This document shows positions 10,560 through 22,183 of a stretch of 64,000 nucleotides of DNA, piece by piece (the first letter of the stretch is position 1; the number at the start of each line of letters is the position of its first letter). The translations under genes and the position numbers were made by a program. This stretch comes from Beta vulgaris subsp. vulgaris. Taxonomy: Eukaryota > Streptophyta > Magnoliopsida > Caryophyllales > Amaranthaceae. Location: the NCBI RefSeq assembly GCF_026745355.1, contig NC_079205.1:51965783-52029782 (forward strand), written 5' to 3'. Under the pieces are notes generated by a model. The model had not been told where the DNA came from and did not search any database. It saw nothing but the letters and a program-made list of their open reading frames with translations.

Positions 10560-10787
10560 ACAACCCCTACCCCCTCTTCGTTCACGGTCGGCCACCCCCA
10601 CCCCCTCTTCGTTCTCCGTCGGAATCCCCCATCCCCTCTTCGTTCTTCGCTGGACTCCCCCACCCCCTCTTCGTTCTCCGCCGGACTCCCCCACCCCCTC
10701 TTCGTTCTCCGCCGGAATCCCCCATCCCCTCTTCGTTCTTCGCCGGACTCCCCAACCCCCTCTTCGTTCTCTGCCAGAATCCCCCAC
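10560..10787 (+). repeat. GC-rich ~31-bp minisatellite
   Basis: About seven tandem copies of a roughly 31-base unit built on CCCCTCTTCGTTCTCCGCCG. The same motif resumes beyond the CACTA insertion (TTCTTCGTTCTCCGTCG, about 29576). The array therefore existed before the CACTA landed in it. Open frames across it are low-complexity and not credible proteins. Confidence 0.85.
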
Positions 10788-10799
10788 CACTACTAGAAA

Positions 10800-12187
10800 T
10801 AGAGTACTTGTTCAACACAATTGTCTCAACACTTTAGTTAAGTGTTAAATACAATTAACACCTCACGTATTTTCTCAACGCATTTCTGTGTTGCAGTAAT
10901 TCTCAACACAAAAAAGCGTCGAGAATTTCACGTCCCAAACACATGTCAACAAACGACGCTTCTTTCAATTTTTTTATGAATGATTATGTTTCTTGATTAA
11001 CCGCGTATTAGGCGGTAACCACCTAAGTAGTGGAATACTCGAGTGTGAGGGACGAAGTGTATTGCAGCATCAATTTCTCAACCGTAATCTGACGAGAGCT
11101 TTCATCGTGCTCCAATTTGCTAAATACGGGTGAGATAATTCAATGGTAATGCTTTTTGAGCAAATTCTTCATATTCAAGGTTAATGTTTTTTGAGATAAT
11201 TCTTCAAATTCATATCAATTAATGCTTTTTGAGCAAATTAATGCAAATTATAGGTGACACAAATTCTGAAACACAAGCTGCTAAATATGGGTGATGCAAA
11301 CTCCATACTCGATTGATTCTTCTGCAAATTACTAAGGTCAGTGCTTTTGATCAAATTCTTCATATTATGTTGTTTATGAAACGAAAAAAGTTCCAAATTA
11401 ATCCCAACTCTCATTCAATTAGTTCCGACGAAGTCGTAAATTCGTTAATTCCCATATCTTCTTTTGTCCATGCAACACCTAAGTGAAATTCTTGGGAATT
11501 TTGTTGAAATTCAATGGGCTTTTTGTGAATTTATGTTATTTTTTGTTTTCTAGGTTGTATTTGCACTACTTTTCAAATTCCTTAGGTTTGTGGGTACTTA
11601 AGTTAGTTTCTTGGGTATCTTATCGAAGAGGGAAGGTGGCAGAGGATAATTGTTTGTGATTGTTAATATGTATGAAGTCCAAATACAAGAATTACTTTAG
11701 GTGCAGATAAATGTTGTATTTTGCTCAAAATTTATGACATTAGATGAACTATCTCTGTATAAATTCTGATAATTGGAATATAAACCATACCTGAGATCTT
11801 CTCCAGAGGCACATATAGGCAAACATAATTAGGAACTTGTTATGTCAGAGCTGATGGTTCTGTTCTATTATTGTCATACTTTGTAACTGAGCCCTAGGCT
11901 ACAGTGAGTGGTAATTTTTTTTAGTTATTCTTGCAGTTTTAAAAACTAGGGCACATTTGTCTTCTTTTAACAAACTTTGACTGAAAAATATTGATTACTA
12001 TGTACTCCTAAAAAATAAAACAGATGTTTCTTATAAGTAGCCAGATAGGAAGAATACTGCACTATATAAATCATAGATGTGTACATGTTATACATGAATT
12101 AAAATTAGTGTCTATTTGTGCCTTTCTTTGTGAACTGATGTATCCTAGTTCAATTCTAATCAAAGTCAAATTAGATCATGCATCATA
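10800..12187. other. CACTA subterminal repeats and non-coding interior
   Basis: The first 130 bases carry CACTA subterminal repeats around the words CTCAACAC and GCGTCGAG. The remainder (about 1.2 kb) is unique AT-rich DNA with a short repeated phrase, GCTTTTTGAGCAAATT, between 11150 and 11240. No exon or RNA gene was recognised. Confidence 0.4.
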
Positions 12188-12450
12188 AATATCTATATCT
12201 GCAGGATTGTCGAAGCCTCGCTGGACAACTTCACTTAATTGAGGAAATTGTTCTACAGCAAATAACAAAGGAGCTGCGACGATTCCCTGCGAAAAAATAG
12301 CAATATGTAGCACTTTGAGATTGACGAAATAAAAGACAGTAACAATATTCATATTACTCCTGCTGACACAGGGACTGTGAAGGTTATGAAGCACTCCCAG
12401 CCTCAAAGTCCAAGCCAAAGTTACTAAGAACATTTGGCCTGTCTGGCCTA
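12188..12450 (-). pseudogene. Captured fragment resembling solanesyl diphosphate synthase
   Basis: Reading down from 12286, after an acceptor-like TTTTTTCGCAG, the peptide GIVAAPLLFAVEQFPQ, then LSEVVQRGFDNPADIDI, resembles the stretch after the second Asp-rich motif in plant solanesyl (polyprenyl) diphosphate synthases. Upstream of a roughly 70-base intron-like gap, 12450-12360 reads in broken frames as pieces matching the preceding region (GQTGQ, then NFGLDF, then SAS). The second Asp-rich motif itself seems deleted. It is only part of the enzyme, has frameshifts and lies inside a CACTA element, so it is a captured, non-functional fragment. The family was identified from memory of conserved sequence and needs a protein search. 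Confidence 0.6.
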
Positions 12451-12987
12451 CAGAAACTTTTGATATGTGTGAAAGCAATTCTCTAGACAAGAACTTTAAG
12501 CAAACATCTATAACGCTTTATCATAGAACGAGGTCAGCCAAGTGTCCAGTCGCTTAACATCTGAATCGCGGATCTACGCTGATAAGGCTAGAGACCTAAA
12601 TCGACAGGTTAGTTGTTACAGCAACAATAATTATTTGAAGTGTTATTGCAGTCTTTGATCCACTTAAATGACTAAATTCAGAGCAGAACCTTTGAGTAAC
12701 AAGCAGCATCTTACTAACCATATTATTCAGAAGCAGCAAAGGAAACAAAACTATCGATAGAAAAACATTTGAGTTTCCTTTGCTATTTTGTTTCATAGAA
12801 ACATTTGAGGTTGTTTCCTTTGCTGTCAAGATTCTGCTCTGAATTCAAGTTTTTCTATTGTCAAGAATAATTTGTCAAAAATAATTTGATAGAAGGTATT
12901 GATAGTTTTGTCAAGGTTCTGCCACTGATACCTTAGATACTCAGGAAGGTATTGATAGTTTGTCAAGGTTGTTTGCCGAGTAAAAAC

Positions 12988-13685
12988 TGTTAGAAAATGT
13001 ATAAGGGTAATGAAAATGACTATTATATGAACAATGAATCTTCTACACTGAGCACGGGTTACAAGGAATTCACTTCCGAGATACAAAGAAGAACAACAAA
13101 ATATCACGCTCGTTATGAGATTTGTCAAAATAAGTGAAAGAAAGAAAATAATTTGTAAAAGATGATGAACTTCTTTTCTTTTATGCAATAGAGAGAATTT
13201 TCTTTTTTTTTTTATCTCACCCCTTCATCATATGAGTAGTGTCATATATATACTACTGCTCCATTATTTCAGAATACAACCGAAACAATGCAATTTACCA
13301 ACCGCACAAACGTTACAAAACCGTACAAGACCGCAAAGAAACTACCTGCATCGCGAGGTGCGATTTACGTCGCGAGGTGCGACCAGCCTCGAAAGCAAAG
13401 TTCTGCTTTGCTTAACGACGTCGCGAGGTGCGACCCTGGTCATGGGGTGCGACCAGCCTCGACCTTTACTCACTGCTTGTGCGTAACAACCTCGTCGCGA
13501 GGTGTGACTTATGTAGCGAAGTGCGACCAGCCTCGCAGGTACAAAGCAAGCATATAGTTACTTGAATACATTGGTCTTCATCACAGCATAGTATAACATA
13601 TATTCTTTGAATAACAACACCATAACCAAGTTATTCAAGCAATACATCATGAAGTAAACTAACACAATACTCTAAATCTCCAACA
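12988..13685 (-). repeat. 3' LTR of the first copia element
   Basis: It matches the other LTR with only a handful of substitutions by eye, except that about 40 bases (the GGCGTGTTGGGACACTTTCC region) are missing after GAATCTTCT. It contains a small array of a GTCGCGAGGTGCGACC-type unit at about 13345-13530. Confidence 0.9.
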
Positions 13686-13689
13686 ATCC

Positions 13690-14206
13690 TCCCCCATTTA
13701 CAGTATACAAAATAGTCACGCATAAACATCATCATAACAAATCAATCTCATGCATAAATGAAAGTGTATAAAACTTGAACTTCCATATAGTATAGTACAC
13801 ATTCCAAGTATCCGTATCCAATTGGTGTCGATAACGATTGAACCAATTTCAATACATAATGGAAAAACCCGAAGATATTATACACACAAGATAAAATTAC
13901 TTACACTCATTATAAACCGACACATAAAGCCTTGTGTCCATATCTATTCATAAGTGTATCAAAGCTATGCCCCAATAGCTCCTTGAAGCGGCTAAACTTC
14001 ACACTTACATAGGTAGATCTCTAAAATACATGCTACTGTGAAAAGCATAAACAAGAGACCTATTAAGTTATACAACCTCCTTATACAACACAGTTAGAGA
14101 ACTATAAACTTAGGATGAATAAAAGTTCTACAATCATCTAAATGAAGAAATTAATCTTATTGAACTTAAGACCCAACGTCATATTGGGCGTTAAGTTAAG
14201 ATTCCC
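13690..14206. other. Copia 3' untranslated region
   Basis: Between the end of RNase H and the polypurine tract/3' LTR. AT-rich, no gene seen. This is the usual non-coding tail of a copia element. Confidence 0.5.
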
Positions 14207-14591
14207 TCATTCGTGATTCTCGAGGGGCTCCAATCCTAAACCGATTGCCATCCTCTTTACATTATCTCTAGCCAAGGCCTTTGTAAAACAATCCGCTAGA
14301 TTATACGTTGTACGTACATAGTCAACAGTTATTACACTATCCTTGATAAGTCCTTGGATGTAGCTATGCCTCACACCAATGTGTCTTGACTTACCATTAT
14401 AGAGTTGACTATATGTCCTTGCCAAAGCAGCATCGTTATCACAATGAATCGCTATTGGCGATATCGGTTTTGGCAACAAAGGAATCTCAATCATGAGATT
14501 CTTTAACCACTCCGCCTCTTTGCTTGCGGAAGACAATGCGATAAACTCCGAAGTCATGGAGGAATCCGCTATGCAAGTTTGTTTCTTGGAA
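14207..14591 (-). pseudogene. Copia RNase H, C-terminal part
   Basis: The frame ending at 14207 contains ALSSASKEAEW, HCDNDAALA, GKSRHIGVRH and LADCFTKAL, the closing portion of copia RNase H, and stops naturally. The N-terminal part of the same domain lies across the CACTA insertion at 18577 and beyond. The ORF could not be continuous even without the insertion because of damage upstream. Confidence 0.85.
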
Positions 14592-15372
14592 CACTACAAG
14601 AAAATACACAGTCAACGACTGCTCGAAGCCGTCGCTGTTTTCTAAAAAACCGTCGCTAATAACAGCACCGACGGCCAGCCGTCGTTGATTGACCGACGTT
14701 GTTAATTTAGTCGCTAATTTAGGAATTAACGACCGTCAAGCCGTCGGTGCCATATCAACGACCGTTTTACTTACTCATCACCGACTGCTTCCCCAGCCGT
14801 CGTTAATTAGGCAACACCGACTGTTTATAGCAGTCGAAAGATCACCGACGGTTTTAAACCGTCGTTGAAGCAATGACGTTTGAAAGCGGGCGTTGTCTTA
14901 GCGACGACTGTAAACCGTCGCCATTTTCTAAAGCCATCGTTGTCTAAAAATTTCGTGGCAGCACTACTTTCTTGTACAACGACTATTTATCCGTCGTTGT
15001 TTTGATATTAAGCCGTCGTTATTTTTTATTACATTAATAATATGATAATCTTCTAAAATATAATTAAACATGTACCTGCTGCACCTGCACGACAATACCG
15101 ATATATACTACATTAAACTTGTTCCTGCATCGTCTCTTTTGCATTCTATATTTTAAACTAAAAAAATATGCAATTTAAACATGAAATAAATTAAATTTAT
15201 ATACATAAAATACATCCCCATATCGAGGAATAAAGTTGAAGTCGAGTTTAACAAAAATATATATCGACAAATCTAAAATGTAATAAGGTGGATGCCGATA
15301 AATATAGACACTAAATGTCTATAATTAGACAAACTATCTAGATTAATTATATGTACGCAAAATAGATCCCGA

Positions 15373-15641
15373 TGTCGGGAAATCAAGTCGTTGCTCCAAC
15401 ATTGCATAATTGCTTCAATTCCTCGATTAAGGGACTCATTTGTTTTTGGGTTCAGCATACACTGCCAGAAACTGAGCTGAAAGTGCAAAAACAAAAAGCA
15501 CCTGTTAGGAATGCATACATCATTTTTCTCAGTAGTGCAAAAGTTGTTTAAACCATGATGTTTCTCAGATAGGCCACCAAGAACAAAACTTCGAGCTGCC
15601 GACCGAGCATTATCAGTTGTTTCAGCCCATATCGTGCTCAA
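15373..15641 (-). pseudogene. Exon-like captured sequence of unknown origin
   Basis: Reading down from 15641, just after an acceptor-like CTCTTGCAG, an open frame gives LSTIWAETTDNARSAARSFV, then LGGLSEKHHGLNNF. A CAG/GTGC donor-like site is at 15502. The frame stays open through LSFWQCMLNPKTNESLNRG and then IEAIMQCW. Composition is protein-like and unlike the surrounding non-coding DNA. The apparent intron is only about 25 bases, too short to be real, so it may be a partly deleted intron or a coincidence. I do not recognise the parent gene. Confidence 0.4.
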
Positions 15642-15659
15642 CTGCAAGAGTTCAGAACA

Positions 15660-18300
15660 ATTTTAGTCATATCTAAAGAATTTCATATAGGGCCAAGTAA
15701 ATGGTAACGCAGGCAGTAGCGAAAATTCATAAATTTAAATGCAGACACTGAGCAGAATATAGTATACCCAACGCCAAAGGCTGAAACAATTCTCTACCAC
15801 ATTATTCCTTTGCCTTCATTTACATTTTTCAGATGTACACAAGTTTACCCTGGTCGGCTATTTGATTACAACATCAAATGAGGAAAACCAAATAAAGGAG
15901 GATTAATGCACCACCACATATTAACATTAGTCGGAAGCATAGAAATGAGTTGTCCAAGAAGAAAATAAAAACATAATTAAGAGTACAGAGTATTTGAGTA
16001 CAATTTTTTCTCGTTAGCTCAAAATACTAATATCCTATTGACTCCAAGGACCATCACTTTCCAAGCACCATCTTCAAAAAAATTCCATGTTTCACATGTA
16101 ACCAATAAGTATATTAGAGAAAGGCTTAGCCATAACACAGAATGATATTCCTGAACCTTTTCTAAACTTAGAATCTTAGGACAACATTGCAATTTAGAGT
16201 ATTCAGAGTTTAAAATTTCATGGCCAGCAGCAAGTCCCCCATGATTGGCATCACCAGGAAGTAAACGCTACATTTATAAGATGCACCTAAGAATTGTCCA
16301 ATCACTGATATCAGAAACATTTGTCAATTAAAGTAATATAGGGACTTCAGGCATCATTATCAGTCACCCAACCAGCCACTGGGGATCACACTTGTGCAGA
16401 CACAATGACTTTATGTGGTTGCTGAACTTAACTGTGATGCTTCAAACAAGCAACTTTAACAATTGTTTTACGCAAAGAAAGTACATGAGTCCCTAATAGA
16501 AGACAATTTAACTATAAGCACGATGAACTATGTTAAATGTCTAAGTTGACAATATTTCTTATCAACTGTCAAGCAATAGGCCAGTCAGTCATCTTTTGGA
16601 TCAAAGTCCAAACAGAAAAAGTGTACTGCTAATCCAGGGGTAAGGCTAATAAGCCTTATTGCAACTTAAGATGGACAACAATTCAAACAGAAATGTCGAC
16701 ATGTCAATTTCTACCAATTCAATAGGTCACATGGACACATGGTGACTTATATCCTTCTCAAAAGAAGGTTGTAAATTACTAGACATTCAAATACTTCATA
16801 ATTCCTATTGCTACCTCTTGGCAGATTCCCCACAAGATATGACACGAAATCAACTCGAACCCAACCTCATTTGATCAATTTATCATATTATGTATTTATC
16901 ATACATTCTGCATAGGCCATACTTGGTAGACAGATAATTTTATAATGTTTGTAAAAGATCAAACAAAACCAACATGAGACCAAACATGAACACTACACAT
17001 TTACCCAAATTTCTAGCTCTAAGATCACAAAGCCAATATGTGAGTAAAGAAGGTGCAGGCAGGGAAGCAAATTTGAATCTTTGGCTATGTTTCTCAGTAA
17101 TCTGTTGCCTGACACATTTTGTTTTTCATCATGCCAACAATAACAATAACAAAGACTTAATCCCAACAGGAGCAGTCAGCCTTGAGGTTAGTATGCAAAT
17201 TCAAAAAGTATAAAGTTGTAAACGAACGAAGGCCTTACCCAATCACCGATTACAAAAATATTGGATTATGGAGTACTCTCTTCTTTGCAAGGGCGTACGC
17301 ATCCATCAACGCAAGGTCAAAGCTCCATATTACTTGCAAACCCATGGAAGCAATGAGATAGCTGCAAAGGCAATATGTGTTTCAGACATTCATCCCAAAA
17401 ACACCTTCAAACATAAGAATGAAGATATTAGAACTAGCACTAAACTATCAAGAAAGGCTAATGCTTATAGAAATTTATCAGCTATATTAAGACGCTTCCT
17501 GAAAGCTTCTATCAGAAGAACTGAAAAAAATTATAATCAATCTTCTGATATAATGGATGGAAACTATGAGAATAAAAGATAACTTTGCATATTTGTTGCT
17601 TTTAAGGAGCCTTTAAAGCAAAAAGAGTAGGAGAGGGAAAAACTGAGACTAACAACAAGTAACAATATGCAAAAAATTTAACCATCAGCAAGCTAAACAG
17701 TTATAGTCTTTTGCTTGTACAAGTTTTTCAATTCTTTGTTGAACAGATGCAGTTTAATCTTGTGCAGGTTTTTTTCCCATTAACATAACATAAGGTCTGT
17801 TGACGACAATGAATTCTGGATTGATGAAGCTATAATCTCTTTCTTGGTAATGTTAAATCTCTTAAAAGATTCTAACACAAATTTCTGTTGAACCATATTA
17901 CTCCGAGTCCACCATTCTCGATAAAGAACAAAACAACATCAACAAATTAAACAACAATTACCAAAGAGAGAATGTATGGACTGGACTGGACTGGAGGAAG
18001 ACGCGGCGGAGGGAGTAATGAATTTCGCGGCGCCGACGTAAGGTGGTTTGTGTTGGCCACCTATATCCAAAAACCCAATTTTTAGGGTAACAAAATTTTT
18101 TTAAAAAAATTAATAAACAAAGAGGGGTAGAAATTACCACCGGTAGGGTGGTTTAGGTCACCTGTCGCCGGTCTCCGGTCGCCGGAATTCCTTCAATGCA
18201 GTTCAGTGGTGGTGGTGCGTGTTTCGCCGGTTCGCAAAAACCTTCTCAAAAACGAGTAAACAGTTCAGTGGGAGGAAGTTTAGAGAAAGCAGTTGCGAGT
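15660..18300. other. Interior of the 4 kb CACTA element
   Basis: About 2.6 kb without a recognisable transposase or complete gene. The frames at 16974-17213 and 17268-17582 look like chance. The right portion (about 17950-18570) becomes GC-richer with GCCGTCG subterminal repeats. Captured intronic DNA is possible but not demonstrable here. Confidence 0.35.
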
Positions 18301-18576
18301 TTGATGCAAGTGGTAAATAATCAACGACCGCTTCTACTAATCAGCGTCAGTTAACAGCCGACGCCTAAACCCTAATAAATCTAAAATTTAAATTAGTTAG
18401 GGCACCGACCGCTTTAGACTGTCGTTGAAATGAGCATGCGTTTTACGCCGTCGCTGTTGCATTTAAAAGCCGTCGGTGGTGCCGACGACTTAAAACCGTC
18501 GCTAATTGTCAGAACAACGTCTGTTTTTACAGCAGTCGCTGCGAAGCCGTCGTTGATTTGGCATTTTCTTGTAGTG

Positions 18577-19298
18577 GAAGCCCAAGATATAGCACCTCCC
18601 CCAAGTAGAAATACCCATCCACTTGTAGAAGAGTGATCTTCTTTGTTAGAGATCCAACTTGCATCCGAATACCCTTCTAAAACCGAAGGATATCCACTGT
18701 AGGATAAACCATAGTCCTTGGTTTTCCCTAAATACCTTAATACTCGACGAATAGCTTGCCAATGTTGTACACTAGGATTACTAGTATACCTACTGAGTTT
18801 GCCTACCGCAAATGCGATATCCGGCCTAGTACTCGTCATTGCATACATCAAACATCCAATCACCCTTGAATACTCAAGTTGAGATACAGCACTACCTACA
18901 TTAGGTAGTAATTTCTCACTAGGATCCATTGGAGTTGACACAAAAGAGCAACCACTAACATCGAATTTCTTAAGAACCTTTTCGATGTAGTGAGATTGAG
19001 ACAAACTCAATTTACCTTTGCTTCTTTTAATTCTAATTCCTAGAATGACATCCGCCTCCCCCAAATCTTTCATTGAGAACTTAGACGATAGAAAAGATTT
19101 AGTCCACTCAACTTGGGATAAATCAGTTCCAAAAATTAGCATGTCATCTACATATAAGCAAATCATAACACCATGACCATTGTCATCAAATTTGCTATAT
19201 ACACACTTGTCTGAATTGTTCAATTTGAATCCGTTAGACAACACTACCTCATCAAATTTTTGATGCCATTGCTTAGGTGCTTGTTTTAGCCCATACAA
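18577..19298 (-). pseudogene. Copia reverse transcriptase C-terminal half and start of RNase H
   Basis: The frame has MYGLKQAPKQWHQKFDE, the catalytic YVDDMLIFG, then GCLMYAMTSTRPDIAF and VLRYLGKTKDYGL, the end of RT and the connection to RNase H in copia elements. It runs into the CACTA end right after GGGAISWAST. The frame continues a short way into CACTA DNA, which is fortuitous. Confidence 0.88.
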
Positions 19299-20276
19299 AG
19301 ATCTAATTAGTTTGCAAACCTTTTGTTCTTGACCTTTGACAAAAATCCAACCGGTTGTCTCATGTAAACCTCCTCATCTAATTCTCCATACAAGAACGCA
19401 GTCTTGACATCCATTTGATGGATCACAAGATTATGAATTGCTGCAAGGGCAATCAATAATCTTATAGTGGAGATTCGAGCTACAGGTGCATATGTATCGA
19501 AATAATCGATCCCGGCTTTTGAGAAAAGCCTTGTGCCACTAACCGGGCTTTGAACTTGTCAATAGTTCCATCGATTTTCATTTTCTTCTTGAAAATCCAT
19601 TTGCACCCTATTGGTTTACATTTAGGAGGTAGGTCCGCTAAAACCCATGTGTTATTCCCCATGATTGAGTCCATTTCATCATCAATAGCTTCCTTCCAAA
19701 ATGAAGCATCTTGAGATTGCATGGCCTCATCATATGTTAAAGGATCCCCTTCCACATTATAGACATATGGAAATTTAGTCAAAACACTATCTCTTGATCC
19801 TTCAACCAAATATACATGAAAATCCGGGCCAAAAGATTTCTCTTTCCTAACCCGTTTACTTCTCCTTGGTTGAGTTGATGTAGATGCAACATTTTCATCT
19901 AGAATTTGTTCATCTAACTCTTGATCATTAGTTTTGATCAATTTCTTGAATTTCGGTACTTGGAGTTATTCATTTTGTGTCTAGGAACCGATGAATATCT
20001 ATTTTCATCAAAAATTGCATCTCTTGACTCCACAATAGTGTGAACCGACCAAAAGTCGTTTTGTTCTATAACATAGAACCTATAGGATTTGCTATGAGCA
20101 GCATATCCTATAAAGATGCATTCAACTCCTCTTTCACCTAACTTTTTACGTTTAGGTTCCGGCACTTTAACTATTGCCCTACATCCCCAAACTCTAATGT
20201 AACTTAGATTTGGTTTTCTTTTGTACCATAATTCATAAGGGGTAACTTTGTTCTTTTTCATAGGAACACGATTCAA
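19299..20276 (-). pseudogene. Copia integrase C-terminus to RT N-terminus, frameshifted
   Basis: Two overlapping frames. 20276-19938 carries the integrase C-terminal region (VTPYELWYKRKPNLSYIRVW, GVECIFIGY). 19941-19480 carries the linker and RT start (NTWVLADLPPKCKPIGCKW, then FKARLVAQGF). A further shift separates this from the YVDD half. These breaks rule out a working polyprotein. Confidence 0.85.
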
Positions 20277-21036
20277 GATGTAACAAGCGGTAAAACCGCT
20301 TCACCCCAAAAACCATCACTCAAACCCGAGTAGGATAACATAGAATTTACCATTTCTTGTAAAGTTCTATTTTTCTTTCCGCTACACCATTTTGTTGTGG
20401 TGTATAAGCCGCGGTTGTTTCATGTATTAATTCCTAAAGCTTGGAAATAACTAGGATTATGAAATTCACCACCTCTATCGGTTCTAAACCGTTTAACCTT
20501 GTCACTTAGTTGCAATTCTACTTCATTTTTATAGATCTCAAATTTTTCTAGGGCTTCATCTTTAGTAGACAATAAATATACATAACAAAATCGTGAATGA
20601 TCATCAATAAATTTACTATATATTTTTGTTTCCTAAAGAAGGTGTACTATGAAAATCACAAAGATCACTATGTACTAAATCAAGCAATTTAGTATCTCTT
20701 TCCACATTATTAGGGAAAGAACACCTAGTTATTTTGGTAAGCATGCATGTTCTACACTTCTCAATACTTGGATCAAAAAGGAATTAAATCATCCTTAGCC
20801 ATAGAATATAATTTTCTATAATTAACATGACCAAGTCTTAAATGCCAAAGAGAAGAATTTCATTAATAACACACACATTGTTAACTAAAGCATTTGAAAT
20901 GCTGAGTTTAAACATACCATTACATAAATAACCAAGTCCAACAAACAAACCACCCTTAGATAATATAAATTTGTCCGACTCAAAGACCATTTTGAAACCT
21001 ATTCGATTCAAGATAGCTCCAGACACTAGATTACGC
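20277..21036 (-). pseudogene. Copia integrase core, heavily degraded
   Basis: Between the gag-protease frame and the integrase C-terminus, copia-like sequence continues in shifting frames (for example the minus-strand frame at 21026-20838). No continuous integrase core is present. The region fits a copia integrase only by position and scattered similarity. Confidence 0.6.
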
Positions 21037-22162
21037 CTAAGTTCCAGAGCAAATACAACATCGTCCTACTCCAAGAACTTGAGCTGTAGAGTCATTTCCC
21101 ATGTATAGAACTTCTCCATTATCCACCTCCTTGAAGGTTTTGAATGAAGACCGCTCCTTGCACACATGCCTTGAAGCTCCTGAATCGATGTACCATGAAC
21201 AATCATCCTGTACACAAAAGATTTCAGAAATCATACACATATAATTCAAACTCGAATTACATGAAAGTTGTGTACAAGTACCTTGTTTGGCTTGGGATTG
21301 GCTAGACTCGCCTTTCCCTCCACCTTGCTCATTCTTTTTGTTCATTTTCCTCTTCCATAGGAAGCAATCCTTTATGAAGTGTCCGGGCTTGCCACACTCC
21401 CAACAACCACGTTGTTGAACACCTCCACCATTCTTAGGCTTCTTAAAGTTGTTGCCTTTGGTGAAATTATTAGCCCTCTTCTTAGGATTTGAGTCTTTGA
21501 ACTTTCCATCCTCCACCATGTTAATGGTAGAAGAATTAGGATTTACCTCCTTTTGTCCATCTTGAATCCGAATGCCCTCTTCAATCCGAAGATGAGCACC
21601 CAATTGTTCCACATTTATATCATCTTTCCTATGTTTAAGAGTATTTCTAACATCCTTCCAACTTTGTGGTAATTTGTCAATTATTGAAGATACAATAAAA
21701 GTTTCATCCATACTAATATTGTGTTGTTTAAAACTTCCTAAAATCCATTGAATTTCATGGAATTGCTCCATCACAGGCCTTGATTCATTCATCTTAAAGT
21801 TATTAAAGTTACTGACTAAGAACTTCTTACTAGATGCATCTTCGGCCATGTATTTTGACTCAAGGTCATCCCAAAGCATTTTAGCGGATTCATAGAATTG
21901 ATAAACATCAAATAAAGTGTCAGACATACCGTTTAAAATGTGACCACGGCATATATAATCATCGTTCTCCCACTTGTTCCTTCTCCTTGAGGCCTCCAAA
22001 GTTTCATCTTCCACAAACTCGGGTTTTGGAGTACTCAAAACATATGCCACCGAAAGAGAAGTGAGAAGAAAATGCATCTTCTTTTGCCATCTACGGAAAC
22101 CCACACCTTCAAACTTGTCAAGTTTCTAAAAATTAGAAGTCATCTCACGTACCGTAGCCATA
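21037..22162 (-). pseudogene. Copia gag and protease start
   Basis: A 355-residue frame starts at 22104 with RRWQKKMHFLL, has a CX2CX4HX4C zinc knuckle (CWECGKPGHFIKDC, 234-247) and reaches the aspartic protease active site DSGA (307-310) before losing frame. A probable earlier ATG near 22162 is cut off by an in-frame TAG a few codons downstream, before KLDKFEGVGF. Gag would assemble the particle and the protease would process it, but neither is complete. Confidence 0.88.
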
Positions 22163-22183
22163 TTCAAGATATTGCTTTTGGAT

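Larger units (their letters stand above)
14592..18576. mobile_element. CACTA element (4.0 kb) inserted in copia RNase H
   Basis: Both ends begin CACTACAAGAAAAT (right end inverted). A 3-base duplication GAA flanks it (14589-14591 and 18577-18579), and the copia frame resumes across it. The subterminal 300-400 bases on each side are packed with GCCGTCG/CGACGGC words. No transposase was recognised. It contains an exon-like segment at 15.3-15.6 kb. This is the youngest layer of the 10-30 kb nest. Confidence 0.9.

Noticed and set aside
10431..10818. Long minus-strand frames rich in RRTKRGWG and GGERRGG
   Set aside because: They are translations of the GC-rich 31-base minisatellite in two frames, with no domain and no conservation of frame.
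13232..13557. Frames of 84 and 89 aa with SRGATSLESK-like sequence, repeated at 22470-22795
   Set aside because: They are duplicated because they lie in the two LTRs of one copia element and span the LTR minisatellite.
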